A DNA stretch of 25,300 nt from Clostridia bacterium (GCA_009930125.1 RZYZ01000007.1:1-25300); one strand, 5' to 3'. Positions 8,259-15,621 are shown, counted from the first letter of the stretch. Program-made: numbers and translations. Notes: a model not told the origin generated them from the letters alone.

Positions 8259-9434
8259 ATGGCAAAAAGATTCTGGGTACCCTATGCAGGCTATGATGTG
8301 GAAAGCATCAGGATGTGGCTGGAAGAGAAAGCGGACGAAGGCTATCGTCTCAAAAAGATGAAGCCTTATTTTGCTGTCTTTGAAGAGACCGACAGAGAGC
8401 ATCTGAAGTTTCATCTGGAACCTACGCTGAAGGATGCCAGGGAGCCCGAAAGCGAAGTTGTGGAGGCTCATGCCGACAGAGGATGGACCTATGCAGGGAC
8501 CCTTGCGGATCACTTTCATGTATATTACGCAGAGAAAGATACACCGGATTTCTATATGGATCCCCATTCAGTGAAATGGAAATATGAAGAAAAGCTCAAA
8601 AAGGAAAGAAGGGGGATATTCTGGTCGATTCCAGGATTTCTGCTCCTTTTTCTTCTGGATCTGGACTTTCTGAATGGATTCAGTGATCCGATTTTATGGA
8701 TGCTTCAGAATCTCCAGGTATATCATCTTCTATATCTTTCCTTTATTGTCTTAGGCCTTATGACAAAAGTCATCACCTATCGAAGGCATAAGAAATATGT
8801 GGAAAACTTGGATGAGAAAGAAGACTTTCAGACCCCGTCCACTGGAATTTTCAGAATGGTGAATCTCATGGGGAACTTTCTGTTCTATGGTGCAGCCATA
8901 GGCATTCTCCTCTTTGCGTTTTCAGCAGATCAGGAGATGTATGGCTACCTCGAGATTGAGGATCTCGATTTCGAACCCGTGATTACACTGGAGGAGATTG
9001 AAGAGCTGAAGGATCCCGATTTCAGGGAGAAAGAGCCTTTCGATTATGGAAACTATGCCAGTGTTCGAAAAAGCATATTTCTGAACGATCAGATTGTGAT
9101 TGATGAAAATCTTTGGATTATCAACCGGTACAGTCCTGGACTGCAGACCACATATTATCAGGTGTCTTCTCAGTGGATACTGAATTTTTTCGAAGACAGG
9201 CTGATCAGCCGAGTGGAGAAAAGCACTGGTGACACAGATTCCATCAGAGAGACGTACGGCAACGTATCGGTCAGCTATTTTGATGTGCCAGAACTTCGGA
9301 CCATGATTCTGAGCATGGAGAATCGACTGATGGTGGTGAATTATCGTGGGAGAGTGGACCTGAAGAGCTTCAAAGAACTCATAGCAGAGAGGTTCTCAGC
9401 ATCCATGGAAAGCGCTCTGGCGGAAAGTGAATGA
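8259..9434 (+). CDS. DUF2812 domain-containing membrane protein
   Basis: The 391-residue protein begins with a soluble domain (residues 1 to about 110) with the DUF2812 pattern: YDVESIRMWLEEKADEGYRLKKM, then a short beta-rich part. Three hydrophobic segments follow, at about 120-142, 147-176 and 200-224. The last 165 residues are predicted soluble and have no motif I recognise. AGGAGGAGG precedes the ATG by 9 bases. DUF2812 proteins are often found beside PadR-type repressors, but none is seen here. A 63-residue membrane protein follows 38 bases later and probably shares the transcript. Function is unknown. Confidence 0.8.
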   Translation: MAKRFWVPYAGYDVESIRMWLEEKADEGYRLKKMKPYFAVFEETDREHLKFHLEPTLKDAREPESEVVEAHADRGWTYAGTLADHFHVYYAEKDTPDFYMDPHSVKWKYEEKLKKERRGIFWSIPGFLLLFLLDLDFLNGFSDPILWMLQNLQVYHLLYLSFIVLGLMTKVITYRRHKKYVENLDEKEDFQTPSTGIFRMVNLMGNFLFYGAAIGILLFAFSADQEMYGYLEIEDLDFEPVITLEEIEELKDPDFREKEPFDYGNYASVRKSIFLNDQIVIDENLWIINRYSPGLQTTYYQVSSQWILNFFEDRLISRVEKSTGDTDSIRETYGNVSVSYFDVPELRTMILSMENRLMVVNYRGRVDLKSFKELIAERFSASMESALAESE

Positions 9435-9472
9435 GAAAATGATCTTCTATGTTCTGAAAGGAGCGTGCAGTA

Positions 9473-9664
9473 ATGAAATTCAAACCAAGGACTTTGATGA
9501 TTGCGGCCTTATTTGTGGTGGTATCGCTGATCTATTACTTCATCTATCGAAATGATACCTTTTTCATCGGAGCCACCATGCTCATCATGGTGCTGTGGCT
9601 GCAGCTTTCAGGAGGATGGAAGCCTAAAAGAAGAAAAAAGCAGAAAAATAAGCAAACAGAATAG
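9473..9664 (+). CDS. Small two-helix membrane protein
   Basis: The 63-residue protein has a short basic N-terminus, two hydrophobic segments (about 8-25 and 30-46) joined by the turn RNDTFF, and a strongly basic Lys/Arg/Gln tail, giving a likely inside-in hairpin. AAGGAG precedes the ATG at normal distance. It lies 38 bases after the DUF2812 gene and ends inside a terminator stem. No family is recognised. Coding status is supported by its ribosome-binding site, position and membrane pattern. Confidence 0.65.
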   Translation: MKFKPRTLMIAALFVVVSLIYYFIYRNDTFFIGATMLIMVLWLQLSGGWKPKRRKKQKNKQTE

Positions 9665-9683
9665 ACCCGTGAGGGTCTATTTT
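9660..9683 (+). terminator. Intrinsic terminator at the end of the DUF2812 unit
   Basis: A perfect 9-bp stem AATAGACCC/GGGTCTATT with loop GTGA ends in TTTT. The stop codon TAG (9662-9664) lies in the left arm. It also stands between two convergent genes. Confidence 0.8.
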
Positions 9684-9690
9684 CATGGGA

Positions 9691-10305
9691 TTATTTATAG
9701 GAGATGGCATTGGTAGGACAGGAACGGATGCATTCTCCGCAGACGAGGCATTCGTCTTTCAGAATCTCATGCTTGTCTTTTCTGATTACAGCCCTGGATG
9801 GACAGACTTTCGCACATTTTGTGCAGTTGACACACAAGTCGGAGGATATGGTCACAAAATGCTTGGCTTTCTTTGACGGAAAGCTGAGGAAGAGTCCATA
9901 AGGGCAGAGAAAGCGGTGCCAGAGTTCTTCATGGAAAAACAAGGTCAGGATGGCACCTAGCAGCACCATGGCTGGAAGTACAGGGAGTTTTTTCCCTGAC
10001 ACTACTGATATCAGAAACAGACTGATGAAGAGAACCAGAACCACTATGCGTGTGGCTGGCTTTTCCAGCAGAGGGGACACTTCATGTTCTTTCAGATGCA
10101 GTTTTTTCTTGATCCACTTCACAGGCTTCATCAGGGTATTGATGGGACAGATGTACCCGCAATAGATCCTGCTGAATGCAAAAGCGAAGATCATGGAGGC
10201 CACAAAGAGAATCATCCAGATCTGGGGTTTTCCAAGAAATACAAGAATACCGAATAGAATCAGAAAGAATATCTGGATGGCCGCCTGCGTACTTTTCGTT
10301 GTCAT
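9691..10305 (-). CDS. Membrane 4Fe-4S protein of the NapH/NosR-like type
   Basis: The 204-residue protein has about four membrane helices. CGYICP (Cys49, Cys53) follows the second helix and LCPYG follows the last; these paired CxxxCP/CPxG motifs are the hallmark of NapH/NosR/CcoG-like electron-transfer proteins. The C-terminus is a two-cluster ferredoxin domain with Cys at about 158, 161, 164, 168 and 186, 189, 192, 196 (C-x2-C-x2-C-x3-CP twice). The second ATG (10305) is preferred over 10311 because GAGGT is 6 bases before it and touches the first. It probably moves electrons at the membrane; its redox partner is not encoded nearby. It is divergent from a Crp/Fnr gene that may control it. 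Confidence 0.87.
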   Translation of the reverse strand: MTTKSTQAAIQIFFLILFGILVFLGKPQIWMILFVASMIFAFAFSRIYCGYICPINTLMKPVKWIKKKLHLKEHEVSPLLEKPATRIVVLVLFISLFLISVVSGKKLPVLPAMVLLGAILTLFFHEELWHRFLCPYGLFLSFPSKKAKHFVTISSDLCVNCTKCAKVCPSRAVIRKDKHEILKDECLVCGECIRSCPTNAISYK

Positions 10306-10328
10306 AATCATACCTCACAGTTCAATCG

Positions 10329-10357
10329 TTGATTTATTATTAGCATACTGCTACTAT
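10329..10357 (+). promoter_or_regulatory. Probable promoter of the Crp/Fnr gene
   Basis: TTGATT (10329-10334) and TACTAT (10352-10357) are 17 bases apart. Transcription would start near 10364, which puts the 14-bp palindrome at about +7 to +20. TATAGT at 10364-10369 is an alternative -10 with no good -35. Confidence 0.5.
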
Positions 10358-10369
10358 GAAGAATATAGT

Positions 10370-10383
10370 GTTACCAAGGTAAC
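10370..10383. promoter_or_regulatory. Perfect palindrome, candidate Crp/Fnr operator
   Basis: GTTACCAAGGTAAC is a perfect 14-bp palindrome in the 92-bp divergent intergenic region, 14 bases before the Crp/Fnr start codon. Its place just after the predicted promoter would suit autorepression. It differs from the TTGAT-type half sites of Fnr and the TGTGA half sites of Crp. Confidence 0.65.
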
Positions 10384-10397
10384 GAAGAGGTGAATTT

Positions 10398-11063
10398 ATG
10401 AAGCTGAACGATTATATTGACGATCTGAACAGAATGATTCTCTTTGCGCATTTCACAAAAGAAGAGCTGATTGAGGTTCTCTCAGGACGAGAAGCAGCCC
10501 TGCATAAATATCTGAAAAATGAAATGGTTTATCTGCAGGGGCAGACCGCATCAAAAATGGATGTAGTCCTCTCAGGAAAAGTTTCAGTACAGAGACTGGA
10601 TGAAAACGGCAATGTGCTGAGAATCGAAGACTTCAGGAAAGGCTCTCTCATCGGGGCTAATCTCATTTTCTCTACTTTCAGAACATATCCCATGACGGTT
10701 GTTTCAGAAGAAGAGACTGTACTTCTCTCTCTGGATGCTTCACTGATTCTGAAGCTGTGCACCTTGAACAGGGACTTCATGGTGCAGTTTCTCAAGGCGG
10801 TTTCAGATCGCACACTTGTGCTCACAAATAAGATCGAAGAGATTTCTCCTGGTACACTGCGGAAAAAGCTTCTGGATTATCTTACCTACGAACAGAAATT
10901 CCAGAAAAGCAGCTGCATCGTTCTGGATGGCACCAAAAAGCAGCTTGCGGAAAGGCTGGGGGTACAGCGGACTTCCCTGAGTCGTGAACTCCAGAAGATG
11001 AAAAAGGATGGTCTTATTGACTATGACAGAAATACCATAAGGATCAAGAACCTTCTTAAATGA
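10398..11063 (+). CDS. Crp/Fnr-family transcriptional regulator
   Basis: The 221-residue protein has an N-terminal cyclic-nucleotide-binding-like beta barrel (NEMVYLQGQTASKMDVVLSG, then GSLIGANLIF), a long dimerisation helix around residues 115-145, and a C-terminal helix-turn-helix (KKQLAERLGVQRTSLSRELQKMKKDGLIDY) that matches the Crp/Fnr recognition helix. The only cysteines (in LKLCTL and SSCIVL) do not form the N-terminal Fnr cluster, so direct oxygen sensing by a 4Fe-4S cluster is unlikely. GAGGTG precedes the ATG. Its neighbour on the other strand is a membrane Fe-S protein, the natural candidate for its regulon. The ligand is unknown. Confidence 0.88.
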   Translation: MKLNDYIDDLNRMILFAHFTKEELIEVLSGREAALHKYLKNEMVYLQGQTASKMDVVLSGKVSVQRLDENGNVLRIEDFRKGSLIGANLIFSTFRTYPMTVVSEEETVLLSLDASLILKLCTLNRDFMVQFLKAVSDRTLVLTNKIEEISPGTLRKKLLDYLTYEQKFQKSSCIVLDGTKKQLAERLGVQRTSLSRELQKMKKDGLIDYDRNTIRIKNLLK

Positions 11064-11075
11064 TGAACGCAAAGA

Positions 11076-11107
11076 AAAGGAGACTCCATGTTATTAGAGT
11101 CTCCTTT
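11076..11107 (-). terminator. Terminator between the Crp/Fnr gene and the convergent stress operon
   Basis: A perfect 11-bp stem (11076-11086 with 11097-11107) has a 10-base loop. The minus strand follows it with TTTTCTTT, the plus strand only with TTTCCC, so it fits the minus-strand operon best but may serve both. Confidence 0.75.
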
Positions 11108-11136
11108 CCCATTCAAGGGGAGAATACTATGAAAAT

Positions 11137-11400
11137 TTAAAACTGATCTACATCTCTAAGTTTTTTGTCCAGTTCATAAGGTTTATCGGCTTCATAAGGT
11201 TCATCTTCTTCAAGCTGCCTTTCGTGACCGTCCACGATATGATTAGTGTTTCCTTTTTCCGGATCCTTGTTGATTTCCTTGTTCCAGCCTTTGTCATGGG
11301 TGGCAATTCCGCCATCATAAGCTGGGGTTTCATTGATTTCCTCATCCTTTTTGTTCAGGATTTTATCTAAGTCTTTATTTTTATCCACTTGTGTAATCAC
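11137..11400 (-). CDS. Small highly charged hydrophilic protein
   Basis: The 87-residue protein is rich in Asp, Glu, Lys and Asn, has no cysteine or hydrophobic stretch, and is probably disordered. Its GTG start at 11400 overlaps the stop of the upstream stress gene as GTGA. A second GTG at 11388 has AGAGGTG 9 bases upstream and may be the real start. The family is not recognised. Its tight coupling to the YflT-like gene and its composition suggest a stress-related accessory protein, which is inference. Confidence 0.6.
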   Translation of the reverse strand: MITQVDKNKDLDKILNKKDEEINETPAYDGGIATHDKGWNKEINKDPEKGNTNHIVDGHERQLEEDEPYEADKPYELDKKLRDVDQF

Positions 11401-12011
11401 CTCTTCATTTTTTCTGTGTAGCTGTCTGTCAGATAACTTGGTTTACCTGTTTCCTCAGAAATCAGGTCGTCTTCATAGGGTGCACTGCGGTCTCTATGTC
11501 TATAAGTGTCTCTGTTGAGACTTTCATTTCTGTAAAAATTTTCGTAAGCTTCATTACGTTTTTCTTCCTTCTCCTCTACAAGAATCAGGATATCACCCTC
11601 ATTGATGCGCTGCTCATATTCCTTCGCTTCTATTTCAGGTACACCATAATCAATGAGTGCGCCGGCAAGTCCGCCTACGGCTCCTCCTGTAAGGGCTCCT
11701 GTGATGGCTGCCGCGATAGGACCAGCAGCGACGATGGGGCCAACTCCAGGGATAGCCAAAGCACCAAGACCCAGAAGCAGTCCGCCAAGTCCTCCAATGG
11801 TGCCTCCGGTTACTGCTCCAGCAGCTGCACCGCTGGCAACGTCCTGATCATTTGCTATATCTTTACCGACTTTATTGGCAAGTGTATTATACTTTTCTTC
11901 ATCCTTTGTAATGATGGAGATCTCCTCATCTCTGTATCCGGATGATCGCAAACCTTCTATGGCTCTTGTGGCCAGTTCTTCGGTTTTGAATATTCCAATG
12001 ATTTTTTTCAT
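11397..12011 (-). CDS. YflT-like general stress protein with a glycine zipper
   Basis: The 204-residue protein begins MKKIIGIFKTEELATRAIEGLRSSGY, as in YflT/general stress protein 17M-like proteins. A hydrophobic Gly/Ala segment at about 59-125 (TGGTIGGLGGLLLGLGALAIPG and GALTGGAVGGLAGALIDYGVP) forms a glycine zipper likely to insert in or pack against membranes. EYEQRINEGDILILVE completes the small fold, and a hydrophilic Arg/Asp-rich tail of about 50 residues follows. AGGAGGT lies 5-6 bases before the ATG. Family members are induced by general stress; the molecular role is not known. No convincing sigma-A or sigma-B promoter was found upstream. Confidence 0.8.
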   Translation of the reverse strand: MKKIIGIFKTEELATRAIEGLRSSGYRDEEISIITKDEEKYNTLANKVGKDIANDQDVASGAAAGAVTGGTIGGLGGLLLGLGALAIPGVGPIVAAGPIAAAITGALTGGAVGGLAGALIDYGVPEIEAKEYEQRINEGDILILVEEKEEKRNEAYENFYRNESLNRDTYRHRDRSAPYEDDLISEETGKPSYLTDSYTEKMKR

Positions 12012-12023
12012 TTTTTACCTCCT

Positions 12024-12346
12024 GTGAATAATCTGAATTTCATATATTGAAATTGTCTATGTAATAATGGTATCTCTTCAATTGGAACTGACCATGACTG
12101 TTTTATAAACAAGTGGATAATTGACTGAAAACAATACTTCATGAAATTAATGGATTTTCAAAATTGATCGGCAGTCTATGAACCATAAGGCCATATTATG
12201 AAGGGATTGTTGATAAAGCGTTTCAATTCAGCTGATTCGTAAATTTGATGGAAGGCTTAGAGATCAGATGGCGAGTAGCGTATGATACACGCCTGAGACA
12301 GCATTTGCATCAGGAGTTTTTTCTGAAAACGCGAGGATGCAAATGA
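12024..12346. other. Intergenic region with no recognised gene
   Basis: These 323 bases separate the minus-strand stress operon from the alaS promoter. No coding frame with a ribosome-binding site is visible. The only clear structure is a 10-bp inverted repeat at its right end (CATTTGCATC 12302-12311 and GATGCAAATG 12336-12345), plus weak short palindromes such as CATAA/TTATG near 12184-12200. The promoter of the stress operon must lie in the left part but could not be placed. Confidence 0.5.
12302..12345. repeat. 10-bp inverted repeat next to the alaS promoter
   Basis: CATTTGCATC and GATGCAAATG are perfect complements with a 24-base loop. The right arm ends one base before the -35 element (12347). 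No T-tract follows, so it is not an obvious terminator. Confidence 0.6.
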
Positions 12347-12375
12347 TTGACTTTATGGAAAGCAATGAGTATACT
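12347..12375 (+). promoter_or_regulatory. Sigma-A promoter of the alaS leader
   Basis: TTGACT (12347-12352) and TATACT (12370-12375) are 17 bases apart. They place the transcript start near 12382, giving a leader of about 260 bases. Confidence 0.75.
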
Positions 12376-12381
12376 TGAAAA

Positions 12382-12590
12382 GTAAACAGTATATACTGGA
12401 TGTTGAAGAGAATGAGTACTCATCGGAATCTACCATATAGAGAAGAGGCGGCTGGTGAAAGCCTTTGGAGAGAGATGAAGAAGCTGTCTTGGAGTCCGGA
12501 TTTCAAGAGAGATGAATGCGAAGCATTCATAATTAGGGTGGTACCGCGGAAGTTGAGCTTTCGTCCCTTGCTGGGATGAAGGCTTTTTTT
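12382..12590 (+). ncRNA. T-box leader (alanine) controlling alaS
   Basis: The signature AATTAGGGTGGTACCGCGG (12531-12549) is the T-box antiterminator core; its TGGT bulge would pair with the ACCA end of uncharged tRNA-Ala. Upstream are the Stem I distal-loop sequence GGTGAAAGCC (about 12455-12464), a likely GCT alanine specifier at 12483-12485, and Stem III ATGAATGC-GAA-GCATTCAT (12512-12530). The competing terminator pairs 12556-12567 with 12573-12584 and ends in T7 (12584-12590). Uncharged tRNA-Ala should favour antitermination and raise alaS expression. The specifier was located by position and codon sense, not by a full fold. Confidence 0.92.
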
Positions 12591-12641
12591 GTTGTATTTA
12601 ATTCGTGTAAATAGAGAAGATTAATTTATGGAGGCAGAAAT

Positions 12642-15260
12642 ATGGAAAAACTTACAACCAATGAAATCAGAGAGAAATATCTGGACTTTTTCAAAGAGAA
12701 AGCGCACTACGTGATGGAGAGCTTCCCTTTGGTGCCAAAGGATGACAAATCACTTCTTCTGATCAATGCGGGCATGGCACCGTTAAAGCCTTATTTTACA
12801 GGTGTGAAGGTACCTCCTTCTAAAAGAGTGGCCAGCTGCCAGAAGTGTATCCGAACCGGAGACATAGATAATGTAGGCCGCACAAAAAGACATGCAACAT
12901 TTTTCGAAATGCTGGGCAATTTTTCCTTCGGTGATTATTTCAAAGAGGAGATCATTCCCTGGGCCTGGGAGTTTGTCACAGAAGTCCTCAAAATCGATAA
13001 ATCAAAACTCTATGCGACGGTTTACTTTGAAGATGATGAAGCTTTTGAAATCTGGAAGAACAAAACAGACATCAATCCTGATCGTATATTCAGGCTGGGA
13101 AAAGAAGATAACTTCTGGGAAATCGGCGTAGGTCCATGCGGGCCATGTTCTGAAATTCATTATTACAAAGGTACAGATGAAATAAAGACCACGGACGACT
13201 TCATCGCAGCATCCGATCGGGATGAGATGACTGAATTCTGGAATCTGGTATTCACACAGTTTGATAAGGATGAGGATGGAAACTACAATCTTCTGGCAAA
13301 CCCAAACATTGATACGGGGATGGGGCTGGAAAGAATGGCAACCATCATGCAGGGCGTGGACTCCATTTTTGAAATCGATGTTCTGAAAAACATCATCGAT
13401 AAAGTCACTGAGGTGACCGGTAAAGCTTATGGGCAGAACAAGGAAGAAGATGTTTCCATAAGAATCATCGCGGACCACGCGAAGAGTATCGCATTTCTCA
13501 TTGGAGATGGCGTGCTTCCATCCAATGAAGGCAGAGGCTATGTGCTGAGAAGACTGCTAAGACGTGCGGCAAGACACGGCAGAGTGCTTGGCCATAAGAA
13601 ACTCTTCCTCAATATGATCATTGCTGCGGTGATGGAAAGCTATGGACAGGCATATCCTGATCTTCTGGAGAGAAGAGAGTATATCGAGAAAATCGTGGAT
13701 CTGGAAGAGAAGAAGTTCCATGAGACTCTGGATGCAGGAATGGAGATGCTGCTGGGATTCGTGGAAGAAACGGAAGGGGATACCTTCAGTGGAGAGCATG
13801 CCTTTAAGCTTTACGATACCTATGGGTTCCCTCTGGAGCTGACGGAAGAGATCATTGCTGAAAAAGGAATGAAAATCGATCTGGAGGCATTCAGAAAGGA
13901 AATGAATGATCAGAGGCAGAGAGCGCGTGCGGCCAGAGGAGAGAGTTCCTATATGGGTTCCGAAAATTCTGGTATAGACGTACTGGAAGAAGCTGTTTCG
14001 ACTGCGTTCACGGGTTATTCGTCTTTAAATGATGCCGGAGAAATAGTATTCATCTATAATGAAGATGAGCTGGTGGATCATTTGGAAGCCGGACAGAAGG
14101 GCTACGTGGTTTCGGACAGGACTCCATTCTATGCTGAAATGGGCGGACAGGTAGGAGATGTGGGCTTCATCGTTGGTGAGGCGTTCAAAGCAGAAGTTCA
14201 TGATACGCGCAAGAGCAGAAACGGAAACACCGTGCACCTTGTTACAGTGCTGGATGGCAATCTGACCAAAGGCAAGGCAAAATTCCAGGTGTCAGAAGCA
14301 GTAAGAAAGAGCACAGAAAGAAACCATACAGCCACCCATCTGCTTCATAAAGCCCTGAAGATGGTTCTCGGCAGTCATGTGAATCAGGCCGGTTCTGTGG
14401 TTCAGCCCGATAAGCTGAGATTTGACTTCAACCATTTCCAGCCTATGACGGAAGAGGAAATAAGAAGTGTAGAGCAGATTGTCAATGAAGAGATTCTGAA
14501 GGCGACACCTGTTTCTACTGCCCTCATGTCCATGTCTGATGCGAAAGCCTCCGGAGCCATGGCACTCTTTGATGAGAAGTACGGTGATGAAGTACGTGTG
14601 CTGTCTGTGGGAGAATTTTCCATGGAACTCTGTGGGGGAACACATGTGAAGAACTCCGGGGAAATCGGACTATTCAAAGTGACTTCTGAAGCGGGCATCG
14701 CATCAGGTGTGAGAAGAATCGAAGCGGTAACCGGAATGAACTCCTTTGAGCTGTTCAATCAGAAGGAAAAAACGCTGAGTGTACTCCAGGACCTTCTGAA
14801 GGTAGGCAAAAATGAGATCGTAAGCAAAGTCACAGCCAACATGCAGGAAATGAAGTCCCTTCAGAAAGAACTGGATGAAACGAGAAAAGCGCAGTCTCTG
14901 GGATATGTGGATGAACTCCTGAAGATGAAGGAAGAAATACACGGGGTTCCGCTTGTAAGAGGAGAAGTTCAGAATGTGGAAGCCGGCGACCTGAGAGACC
15001 TGACCGAGAAAGTTCTGGACAAACTCCAGTCAGGAATTGTCGTGCTGGCAGCGAAAGGGGAAGGAAAGGTCAGTTTCTCCGTCATGATCTCAAAGGATAA
15101 AGTGAAAGACGGGTATCATGCTGGAAAACTGATCAAGGAAATTGCAGCCATTGCCGGCGGCGGTGGTGGTGGCCGACCTGACATGGCCCAGGCAGGCGGA
15201 AAGAAGCCTGAAAAGCTGGATGAGGCACTCAAGGCAGTGGAAGATCTCCTGAAGAAATAA
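12642..15260 (+). CDS. alaS: Alanyl-tRNA synthetase
   Basis: This class II synthetase charges tRNA-Ala and edits mischarged Ser and Gly. The full-length 872-residue protein has the catalytic domain at the N-terminus (INAGMAPLKPYF, RTGDIDNVGRTKRHATFFEMLGNFSFGDYF, GLERMATIMQG), the tRNA-recognition domain, the editing domain with zinc ligands HTATH (His562, His566) and CGGTH (Cys664, His668), and a C-terminal oligomerisation/DHHA1 domain ending in six glycines and RPDMAQAGG. GGAGG lies 7-8 bases before the ATG. It is controlled by the T-box leader directly upstream. No terminator is seen after it, so read-through into ireB is possible. Confidence 0.97.
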   Translation: MEKLTTNEIREKYLDFFKEKAHYVMESFPLVPKDDKSLLLINAGMAPLKPYFTGVKVPPSKRVASCQKCIRTGDIDNVGRTKRHATFFEMLGNFSFGDYFKEEIIPWAWEFVTEVLKIDKSKLYATVYFEDDEAFEIWKNKTDINPDRIFRLGKEDNFWEIGVGPCGPCSEIHYYKGTDEIKTTDDFIAASDRDEMTEFWNLVFTQFDKDEDGNYNLLANPNIDTGMGLERMATIMQGVDSIFEIDVLKNIIDKVTEVTGKAYGQNKEEDVSIRIIADHAKSIAFLIGDGVLPSNEGRGYVLRRLLRRAARHGRVLGHKKLFLNMIIAAVMESYGQAYPDLLERREYIEKIVDLEEKKFHETLDAGMEMLLGFVEETEGDTFSGEHAFKLYDTYGFPLELTEEIIAEKGMKIDLEAFRKEMNDQRQRARAARGESSYMGSENSGIDVLEEAVSTAFTGYSSLNDAGEIVFIYNEDELVDHLEAGQKGYVVSDRTPFYAEMGGQVGDVGFIVGEAFKAEVHDTRKSRNGNTVHLVTVLDGNLTKGKAKFQVSEAVRKSTERNHTATHLLHKALKMVLGSHVNQAGSVVQPDKLRFDFNHFQPMTEEEIRSVEQIVNEEILKATPVSTALMSMSDAKASGAMALFDEKYGDEVRVLSVGEFSMELCGGTHVKNSGEIGLFKVTSEAGIASGVRRIEAVTGMNSFELFNQKEKTLSVLQDLLKVGKNEIVSKVTANMQEMKSLQKELDETRKAQSLGYVDELLKMKEEIHGVPLVRGEVQNVEAGDLRDLTEKVLDKLQSGIVVLAAKGEGKVSFSVMISKDKVKDGYHAGKLIKEIAAIAGGGGGGRPDMAQAGGKKPEKLDEALKAVEDLLKK

Positions 15261-15278
15261 GTTAATTCTGAAGTTGTC

Positions 15279-15307
15279 TATACAATTTAACCAGAATAAT
15301 TTATAAT
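15279..15307 (+). promoter_or_regulatory. Probable promoter of ireB
   Basis: TATACA (15279-15284) and consensus TATAAT (15302-15307) are 17 bases apart, which places the transcript start near 15314, before the ribosome-binding site at 15333. Confidence 0.6.
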
Positions 15308-15332
15308 ATAGATAGTAAGGTACTATTTTCAA

Positions 15333-15354
15333 GGGGGTGAAGCTGCGAAGCAGC
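15333..15354 (+). promoter_or_regulatory. Ribosome-binding site with a hairpin between it and the ireB start
   Basis: GGGGGTG begins at 15333, but the ATG is at 15362, 24 bases beyond the G run. A perfect hairpin GCTGC-GAA-GCAGC (15342-15354) lies in between. Folding it out shortens the gap to about 11 bases for the ATG, or 5 for the TTG at 15356. Confidence 0.65.
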
Positions 15355-15361
15355 GTTGTTT

Positions 15362-15616
15362 ATGAACAATAAAGATCATACCATGCAATTTGACTTTGAG
15401 AATGATAAGAAAGATCTGACCAAAGCGATACTTGAAGAAGTATATAATGCGCTCAATGAAAAGGGATATAATCCCGTGAATCAGCTGGTTGGATATATCA
15501 TTTCCGGCGACCCGACGTACATCACAAACTACAATGGAGCAAGAGCCCTAGTAAGAAAGCTTGAGAGGGATGAAATCCTTGAAGAGGTTCTGAAATCCTA
15601 TTTAAACATTAAGTGA
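15362..15616 (+). CDS. ireB: IreB-family regulatory phosphoprotein (UPF0297/YrzL)
   Basis: IreB is a small protein phosphorylated by the PASTA kinase IreK/PrkC and linked to cell-envelope stress and cephalosporin tolerance in enterococci. The 84-residue protein has the family core: KGYNPVNQLVGYIISGDPTYIT and YNGARALVRKLERDEILEEVLKSYL. The start at ATG 15362 lines up well with the Enterococcus N-terminus as I recall it: Thr7 is kept, but the position of its other N-terminal threonine (Thr4) is Lys here. A TTG at 15356 is a possible alternative start. It sits between alaS and ruvX, as in Bacillus. Confidence 0.92.
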   Translation: MNNKDHTMQFDFENDKKDLTKAILEEVYNALNEKGYNPVNQLVGYIISGDPTYITNYNGARALVRKLERDEILEEVLKSYLNIK

Positions 15617-15621
15617 TAGGA

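Noticed and set aside
11653..11850. Repetitive Gly/Ala-coding stretch as a possible DNA repeat array
   Set aside because: The repetition is at the protein level (glycine zipper); the codons vary and no unit repeats exactly.
11496..11945. A 149-codon plus-strand frame opposite the stress protein gene
   Set aside because: Its Ser/Ala/Cys-rich sequence is produced by the complement of Gly/Ala codons in the glycine zipper; the minus-strand gene has the clear AGGAGGT site.
12121..12151. TTGACT at 12121 as a promoter for a small RNA
   Set aside because: No -10 lies at a proper distance; the nearest AT-rich hexamer is 19 bases away and poor.
12160..12300. Possible insertion-sequence remnant in the intergenic region
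   Set aside because: Only short open stretches are seen, with stops in every frame and no terminal repeats or transposase motif.
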